Shown in pieces: positions 20,857 to 27,425 of a stretch of DNA of 27,425 bases. The notes beneath the pieces were generated by a model. The model ran no database searches and was not told the DNA's origin. It saw only the letters and a list, made by a program, of their open reading frames with translations. The stretch is taken from NCBI GenBank assembly GCA_010094045.1, contig ML986895.1, forward strand, positions 7,578 through 35,002, in the 5' to 3' direction. The position numbers were made by a program, and so were the translations under genes. The stretch's first letter is position 1, and the number at the start of each line of letters is the position of its first letter. The DNA is from Lojkania enalia (lineage: Eukaryota; Ascomycota; Dothideomycetes; Pleosporales).

Positions 20857-22611
20857 TTTTATAAGTAAGCGGCCTATATAAGTAAATAGTCTATTCTATT
20901 AACCTTTTCAACCTTTATATATATATAGTTTAACAACTAAATAATATAATAGCAATTTACAACTTATACAATTATTCTATAGAAACCTCTATATCCTTCT
21001 AGTATATATAAGAATTATATCTAGTTTTACTATAATAGTTATAACGCGTTTTATACTATCTGTTTATACCTAATTACACCCTAAATTAGTATATTATAGC
21101 CCGAGTTTCCTCCTTATTATCCTTTTTAGTAATAATCATCTCTTCTTATACTTTTATTAGGGTCTCTTACGCTTGAATCTACCTTTTTTTCTACTATTTC
21201 TATTTTGTTACTACTTTATTTACTTCTTAAAGGCTAACGATTTTATTATATATTAACCCGATCTAATATATTACTTTTATAGAGCCCTTTTTAAGCTGAT
21301 TTAGCTTCTTAATAATAGAAACTAGCGAAGAACTTATATCCCTTTAAATCCGATTATAAATTAATATTAATTAAGCTTCTAGCTCGCGTATATTATTTAG
21401 TATTTTTACTTCTTATAGGGTATTATCTTATACTAGTAGTATTAGTATATAAAGCTTTATATTAAGCTTTAAAAGTACTACTTCTAAATTAAACAGAACT
21501 AGACTAGCTCCTTAAAAGCTTATATAGATATTATCCTTTATAATTAATATATTAAAAGTAGCTTTAAAGACTAGAAAGAACTTAAGTTTTATAATATAGT
21601 TAATATAATTATATATTAAGACTAAGATCTAATTTCTATATATACACTTTAATAGTAAGAAGTAGCCTATATCTAGTAGCTATAATAGGTATAATAAATA
21701 AGCTAGTATATAGAGTAGAATAATACTCTATTCCTTGCAGAGTTTCTAGAAATTAAATAAGTTATAACTATTATAGCTATTAAAGATTAGTAGTTAATAC
21801 GCGCCTACTATATAATCTCTTATATATCTATAAAAGTACTTTAACTATTTAATACTAAGTTTATTTATTGTCTAGCCGTTCTTACTAATTATAATAGTCT
21901 AGTTTTTAGGTATATTATCGCCTTCGTACTATATAGAGAGATAGTAGTAGCTAGTAATAATAATAAAGAGTAGAAGCGTCTAGCTAATAGTATTAATCCT
22001 CTAAATTACTAAAATCTATTTATAATTACCTAATTAAATTACTTTTAGTTAATTATATCTCTCTATACCTATAACAACTAGTTATAATAAGATAATATCT
22101 ATTTAAAAGCTAGATTTGTCGAAGTTATATATATCCTTATTTATAATATTATACTTCTCTTTAGTATACTATATAAGCTTAAACTAGCCTTTAATTACCT
22201 TAAAATTTTCGTATAAAGCTCTCTAGCGATTATAAAGCTAATTTAAGCGTGTTTTAAGTTTAGGAGTATATTTAATAAAGTTTCTAGACTAATATATATT
22301 AATCTAGCCTATACTATATTTAGTAAGTAAGCTATTAGCTATATCTTATATAGTAGCTAAAGTAGGCGTAAATCTTCGCAAATCTAGATTAAGTATATAT
22401 TAAATAATAACCTCCTCTTTAGATTTTATTAGTCTCTTTAAGTTAGGCTTATAATTATACTATAAATAGATTCTAGTATATTATTAATATACGGTTATTT
22501 AAATTATATTAAATATTAAAGTAGCGCGTCTTTTACTATTTATTTAACCTCTTTTAGTAGTTAAGAGGGCTAAGTTTACTTAATTCTTATTTTAGGCTGT
22601 ATTCTTATTAT
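20857..22611 (-). mobile_element. Fot1/pogo-type transposon copy B3, lacking its 5' terminus
   Basis: The inverted counterpart of B1. Its 3' terminus lies at 20857 (TTTTATAAGTAAGCGGCC, preceded by TA at 20855-20856), the zinc-knuckle remnant is near 21005-21060, and the DDE_1 domain is at about 21450-22180, including IFNSYNSYN (near 21770) and LLDIGYFLLLK (near 21660). The N-terminal part of the transposase is at about 22200-22450. The 5' terminal repeat is not found: the solo LTR starts at 22612. RIP-type stops interrupt the frame. Alignment with B1 is almost gap-free. Confidence 0.8.
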
Positions 22612-22890
22612 TATAATAATACGAAGAAATTGTTCTATAAAAAGCTTTATATATAACCTTATTCTAAAGCTTTTTACTTATCTTATCCTACCCCCAGCTC
22701 CGCTCCTTTTCTCTTCCGTATATAGTTATATACTCCCTTATAAGTAGCTTAGTAGTTCTTCTATATCCTTTTATATAAGGCCTATAGGTATTAATAGAAT
22801 TCTTAGGTCTCTAATCCCCTATATACTCCTATATACCTTTAAGTAGATTTATACTATATTCGGACCTATTATTTTACCTACACCATTATA
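22612..22890 (+). repeat. Solo LTR, second copy of the 279-bp Gypsy LTR
   Basis: It matches 3021-3299 over its full 279 bp, from TATAATAATA to ACCATTATA, with scattered, mainly transition differences. No retroelement body follows on either side: pogo B3 lies to the left and the terminus of pogo C begins 10 bp to the right. This is the product expected from recombination between two LTRs. The five bases flanking it (ATTAT and TTATA) do not match, so a target duplication is not proven. Confidence 0.75.
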
Positions 22891-22900
22891 TTATAATATA

Positions 22901-24728
22901 TTCTATAAGCGAGTAGGTTATATAAGTAAGTAGGTTAACTATTACTAATTCTTAGCCTTCGTATATAAATAGTTTAATAACGCTTTTAGATATAGATAAG
23001 ATATTTAATAATAGAATTATTAAGTACCTCCTCTATCGTATTTACAAGTACGAGAGTTATACTTAGGTATTTTATAGTATACGCAGCATCGTACGCGCGA
23101 TATCTTACTATTAGCTAATAGCTGCTTATAACGCTTTCCTGCTGTACTAGTACTAGTAGTAGCTATTTTAATACCCTACTTAACTAGTAGAGCTTCTCCT
23201 ACCTAAATTCGTTTTCTTTTATACTGTTTACGCTTTATAAGCTCCTTAATAGCCTACTTTAGGGTAGTTGTTCGAGAGTGTTATAGGGTAGCTAGGTAGG
23301 CTATTTTTATATATCCTTTATTAAGCTATTCTACTATCTTAAGTAGAGTAAAAAGTAATAAATTCTAGTACTTTTGAATACGGGTATAGAGAAGCTGCTT
23401 CTAAGCCTTAAATTTATAAGGATTACTTAGTATTTTAGCAGTCTATATTATTATTATAGCTAGCTCTAGTATAGGTGTTTAAAGTTTAATATTAAGCTAT
23501 AAGAGTACTATATCTAGTTTAAATAGAATAAGGTCTATAGCTTAAAATCCTGTATAGATATTATCTTTAGTTATTACTTTCTTAAAGGTAGCCTTAAAGG
23601 CTGGTAGGAAGGATAGCTTGTTGATATAGTTAATATAGTAATATATTAGCTAGTTGATCTGACTACTGTAGGCTCGCTTTAATAGTAAGAAGTAGCCTAT
23701 ATTAAGTAGTTATAGTATATATAAGGCGTGTACTGGTATATAGAGAGGTAGAATATAATTCTGCCTATAGAAGCTGAGGAATTCTATAGAATAGTAGCTC
23801 TTATAACTATCAAAAATAAGCAGTCGCTATAAGCTAATTAAGCGAGTCTTAGTATAAGAATTAAAGTACTTTAGCTACTCAATTCTATACTTATTTATTG
23901 TCCAACTATTTTTACTAATATTAATTATCTAATCTTTTAGTAGATTCTTATTATATTAGGCTGCTTAGTAGTATTTAGCTTTAAGGATAATATATAGTAG
24001 AACTACCTAGCCTGCTACGCTTATACCTTAGATAACTATTATCTACTTATAATTATCTAGCTGTAAAGCTTTTAGTCGATTATAACACTCTATACCTATA
24101 ATAATAGTCTAACTTATAATAACTCCTATCTAAAAGCCTATCTTATTAAAATTAAATATATCCGCCTTAGTTATTCTATACTACCTAATTACAGCCTCTA
24201 TAAGCTTAAACTACCTTCTAATAGTATTAGGATCCTTATACTTTACTTATTAATAGTTGTATAGTCGGTTTAGACGGGTTTTAATTAATGGGGTACATGC
24301 GATGAAGTTGGCTGGCTAGTTCTAGCCTACTTAACTAGCGTTATATTTAGCTAGTAGAGAATTAGCTATATCTTGTATAGTAGTAAGAGTAGGTGAAAAC
24401 TCTTTTAAATCTAGCTCAAGAATAAACTTAGTAATAGCCTCCTCTTCTAATTTAGTAAGGCTCTTTAAGTTAGCCTTATAGTCGTGTTAAGAGGTAATAC
24501 TAGCTAGCTGTTACTATAGCGTGGAAAGATTGATGTTATATAGCTTATAAGTATATTAGATAAATAATAACGCGTTGTTTTAAATAGTTTAAATAGTAAG
24601 AAGTATTTAGCTTTTATTTAAACGATTTTTAACACCTAGTTATTAAGGTATCGCAATTTAATTAATAGTAGAGCTACTTAATAGATAGGGCTGATCTACT
24701 CGCTTGTATGATCCACTCACTTATAGAA
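22901..24728 (-). mobile_element. Fot1/pogo-type transposon copy C, complete ends (1828 bp)
   Basis: Inverted termini begin TTCTATAAGCGAGTAGG at 22901 and, on the other strand, TTCTATAAGTGAGTGG at 24728. TA duplications lie at 22899-22900 and 24729-24730. On the minus strand it encodes pogo transposase remnants: the N-terminal part (about 24500-24250), the DDE_1 region with LIFDSYKSY (near 23815) and LLNIGYFLLLK (near 23685), and a C-terminal zinc knuckle with N-S-R-T-C-K (near 23030-23080). It is less mutated than B or D in places, but stops are frequent. Family C is distinct from A, B and D in sequence although it has the same plan. Confidence 0.82.
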
Positions 24729-24730
24729 TA

Positions 24731-24825
24731 CATTATAGAAGAACTTAATACTACTAGTAACAGCCTCTTTAATAATATCGCATCGATTATTTATTTAACT
24801 ATATTTAAGTCTAAAATATAACATA
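24731..24825. other. Spacer between pogo C and pogo A2
   Basis: An AT-rich spacer of about 95 bp with no recognised element. It may be the remains of an older target. Confidence 0.4.
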
Positions 24826-26664
24826 AAGTACTACTAAACCGGCTATACTATCGAGTTAGCTACTTTTTCTTAGTATAGCAACTTTTCTATATATAATACT
24901 ATATTTTAATAATATAAAGCTAATCTATCTAATTAAAAAGGTAGAATTAAACTTACCCTTTAGACCTATACTTTAAGCTAATTTTAAAGCGTACGACGCG
25001 CTATAGTAGCTTTTAATATATAATACTAGCAGCTCTCTAACCAGCTTTATAGAATTATCTTTTAACCTTAAACTTAACTAAATTATATAAAGCTTACAGT
25101 AACTAAAGAGCAGATAATTATATAATATATCCTTAACCTTAATTTACAAGAATTTACACCGCAGCTTTATAAGGTAATAGATATAGTAGATAAACTATTA
25201 TATATACGGGGTAAGATATTTATAGGTAAAAACTAGTCTAAACAATTTATATCGCGTATAAATAAGCTTAAAATAGTTTTTAATCGAGTATAGAACTATT
25301 AAAGGATATTATAAGAAGATCTAGAGGTTATTAATATATAGTTTAAGCTCGTATAAGAGATAGTAGCTAAGTATAGTATCTATAAAGATAATATCTATAA
25401 CTTTAATAAGATAGACTTCTAGATAAGTATAATTAGTTCTATAAAAGTTATTATAGGTTTAGAATGCTATATAAAATCTACGCTTATTCAGCTAGATAAT
25501 TAGGAGTAGATTATAGTAATCTAAAGTATCTACGCTACTAGGTATACAACCCTACTATTTATTATCTATAAAGGACGTGTCTATATTTTAGTATAGTATA
25601 AGGAGATAGATATACTATATAACTAGAAGCTCTCAGTTTCTAAGAATAGATAGATAAATAATAAGCTTAGTTTTAAGTAGTTAAAGTACTTTAACGCGTA
25701 TATAAAGACGCGTTAGGTAGGGTTATATAGGCTACTTATTTTTAATAGCTATAAGAGCTATCTAAACCAGGATTTTAAGAATTATTACCTTATATAAAAG
25801 ATCCTCACCCTCTATATACTAGCACATTTATTATATATCCTACAGCTACTTAATATAGTATACTTCTTACTATTAAAGCTAAAGTACTCCCAGCACGTAT
25901 AAGATTTAGTATACTAATACGTCTACTATATTAATAAGAAAGGCTTCCTACCAGCTTTTAGAGACGCGTTTTTTAATATATTTATATATAAGAACTATAA
26001 AAAGGCTTTTAAAGTATCTAGACTAGTTCCTATTAATATATAGGTTATTTTTAAGCGCTTTAAAGTCCGGTTATATATACTACTAGAAGTACCTCTACTA
26101 GAAATACTATAGTAGTTAAAAATACTAAGTAATATATAAGAATTCGGGTTACAATTAACTCTTATATAGAGGTCCTTTGTACGATCACTAAAAGAAGCTA
26201 AAGAAGGCTTTTTACAGCTAATAAAAGGAGCTAAATTAATGCTGCATTAAAACGCTCTTATAAACTACTAGATTATAGAGCTTAAAGAGTAATTAGAGGT
26301 TATAATAAAGTATAAAATATGTAAACGGAAGCGAATCTAGTATAATAGTATAATAGAGTATAGTAAGGGAGCTTTATATAGAGCTGCTAAAGCATCTACA
26401 GCTCCTTAGCAATCTAAAAAGGCTTGTAGTAGTAGTAGTAAGGAACCAGCTCAACCTAGTTAACAGTACTATAAGAACTATAGAAAGATCGGGTATAACG
26501 CTTATACGTGCTAAAAAGATATAGAAGCTTTTTCTAAATCTAGTCTAAGTATTTTATATATAGGTTCTCTTATAGATAGTAAGTAAATTAAGGTCTTATA
26601 TATAGTATTAGTAGTACTAAGAAAAAGTAGCTAGCTTAGTAGTATAGCCGGCTTAGTAGTACTT
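24826..26664 (+). mobile_element. Fot1/pogo-type transposon copy A2, complete (1839 bp)
   Basis: Same family, orientation and exact length as A1 at 6920-8758. It begins AAGTACTACT and ends AGTAGTACTT, with TA at 24824-24825 and 26665-26666. The 50-bp inverted repeats agree at 45 positions, all differences being transitions. Sections compared by eye against A1 align without gaps and differ almost only by C/T or G/A. The transposase remnants lie at the same relative positions (DNIYNFNK near 25390, LIFNSYKSY near 25740, zinc knuckle near 26465-26520). Stops at former CAG, CAA and TGG codons make it inactive. Confidence 0.88.
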
Positions 26665-26666
26665 TA

Positions 26667-27425
26667 CGTTATCTAATTTAGTTTAAGTTATAATACTTAT
26701 ATACTGTTATATTAAATTATTTAGTTATCTAGATAGGATTTTAAAAACCTTCTATTAACTAAAGCTTTTAGGTTTAAAACTTTCTATCTTCTATAATTAG
26801 GATTGCCTTCGGAAAAGCTGTGTAGAGTATATCTAAGTAGAAACTTAGAGACTACTAATAACCTATTAGAATTAGAGGTAACTACTAATATCTAACTATA
26901 ATTTACCTTCTAATTCTTATACTAGAATTAATATATATATAAGTTGTAGTAAGAGTAAACTTCTATCTACATATATAGAACAACTGTTACCTTCTATAGG
27001 GGGCTCTATAATAGGTAGACCCCTCTCTATAAGGCCTATAATAAAGAACCTATCTAATTTAGAGGGAAATTAGAGTAAACTAACCCTTAAAGAATAAATT
27101 ACAATTTTATAAGAGAAGATTATACGCTTAATATAATAGAGAACTATTAGTCCTAATTAACCTCTATAAACTACTAAATCAGAACTAATAATATACTAGA
27201 AAACTTTTACAATTCCCTTAATAAGAAACCTCTCAGCTACCTCTAAACCCCTTTAAGCCTACCTTACTAAACGTATAACTAAGATTAAAAGTCTTATAAA
27301 TAGTAGCGAACTTATATTTAAATAATAGTAAGCTTTAATCCTAGACCAACTTAAGATTAATATAGATTACTATTAGATAGAGCGTATATATATAGTATTA
27401 GTATAGAAATATACCTCTAGTACTG
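26667..27425 (+). pseudogene. AT-rich relic, probably 5' part of a Gypsy element (gag)
   Basis: The first 400 bp show no recognisable frame. From about 27100 to the window end, one plus-strand frame with few stops resembles the start of a fungal Gypsy gag protein: a run ALILDQLKIN followed by D-Y-Y-x-x-E-R. The match is by pattern only, and the element continues beyond the window. It could be a different retroelement class. Confidence 0.4.

Noticed and set aside
22607..22895. 5-bp target duplication around the solo LTR
   Set aside because: The flanks ATTAT and TTATA do not match, so no duplication can be claimed.

Overview
The window looks like a piece of a filamentous ascomycete (Pezizomycotina) genome with an AT-isochore structure. 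The five recognisable genes are split by many short introns (about 44-162 bp) with fungal donor, branch-point and acceptor signals. They are orthologues of ordinary fungal housekeeping genes. On both sides lie long, very AT-rich tracts in which CA and TG dinucleotides are almost absent and TA is in large excess, the signature of repeat-induced point mutation (RIP). Leptosphaeria-like Dothideomycetes have this layout, but I cannot name a species.

Left AT-rich block, 1-10486: the mutated 3' part of a chromodomain-containing Ty3/Gypsy element (RNase H, integrase, chromodomain, polypurine tract, 279-bp LTR ending at 3299), then a nested stack of Fot1/pogo-type DNA transposons. I call the pogo families A, B, C and D. 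Copy D (4681-6552) sits inside copy B1 (3300-6687). Copy A1 (6920-8758) sits inside a second, older A-like copy, which itself sits in copy B2, whose right end is at 10348. Each junction carries a TA target duplication where both sides can be seen.

Gene island, 10487-18050: KGD2 (minus strand; E2 of 2-oxoglutarate dehydrogenase) is head-to-head with a complex I LYR subunit gene (NDUFB9 type; plus). Histone H2A (minus) is head-to-head with histone H2B (plus). ATG4 (minus; autophagy cysteine protease) is convergent with H2B. For every gene the splice model given here restores a single frame of a length normal for the family: 475, 99, 134, 138 and 436 codons.

Right AT-rich block, about 18560-27425: a probable LTR (18701-19045) and a minus-strand Gypsy relic with integrase and chromodomain traces (19046-20854), then a minus-strand pogo B3 (20857-22611), a solo copy of the same 279-bp LTR (22612-22890), pogo C (22901-24728, minus), pogo A2 (24826-26664, plus, exactly as long as A1), and a probable Gypsy gag relic running off the end.

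Together: two mitochondrial respiration genes, the core histone pair and an autophagy gene form an island of about 7.6 kb between two RIP-inactivated transposon graveyards. No transposon gene is intact. The most distinctive structural signal is that the terminal inverted repeats of all four pogo families carry the same short motif twice, exactly 17 bp apart; at one end this unit has expanded to a tandem array. I saw no rRNA, tRNA or CRISPR.
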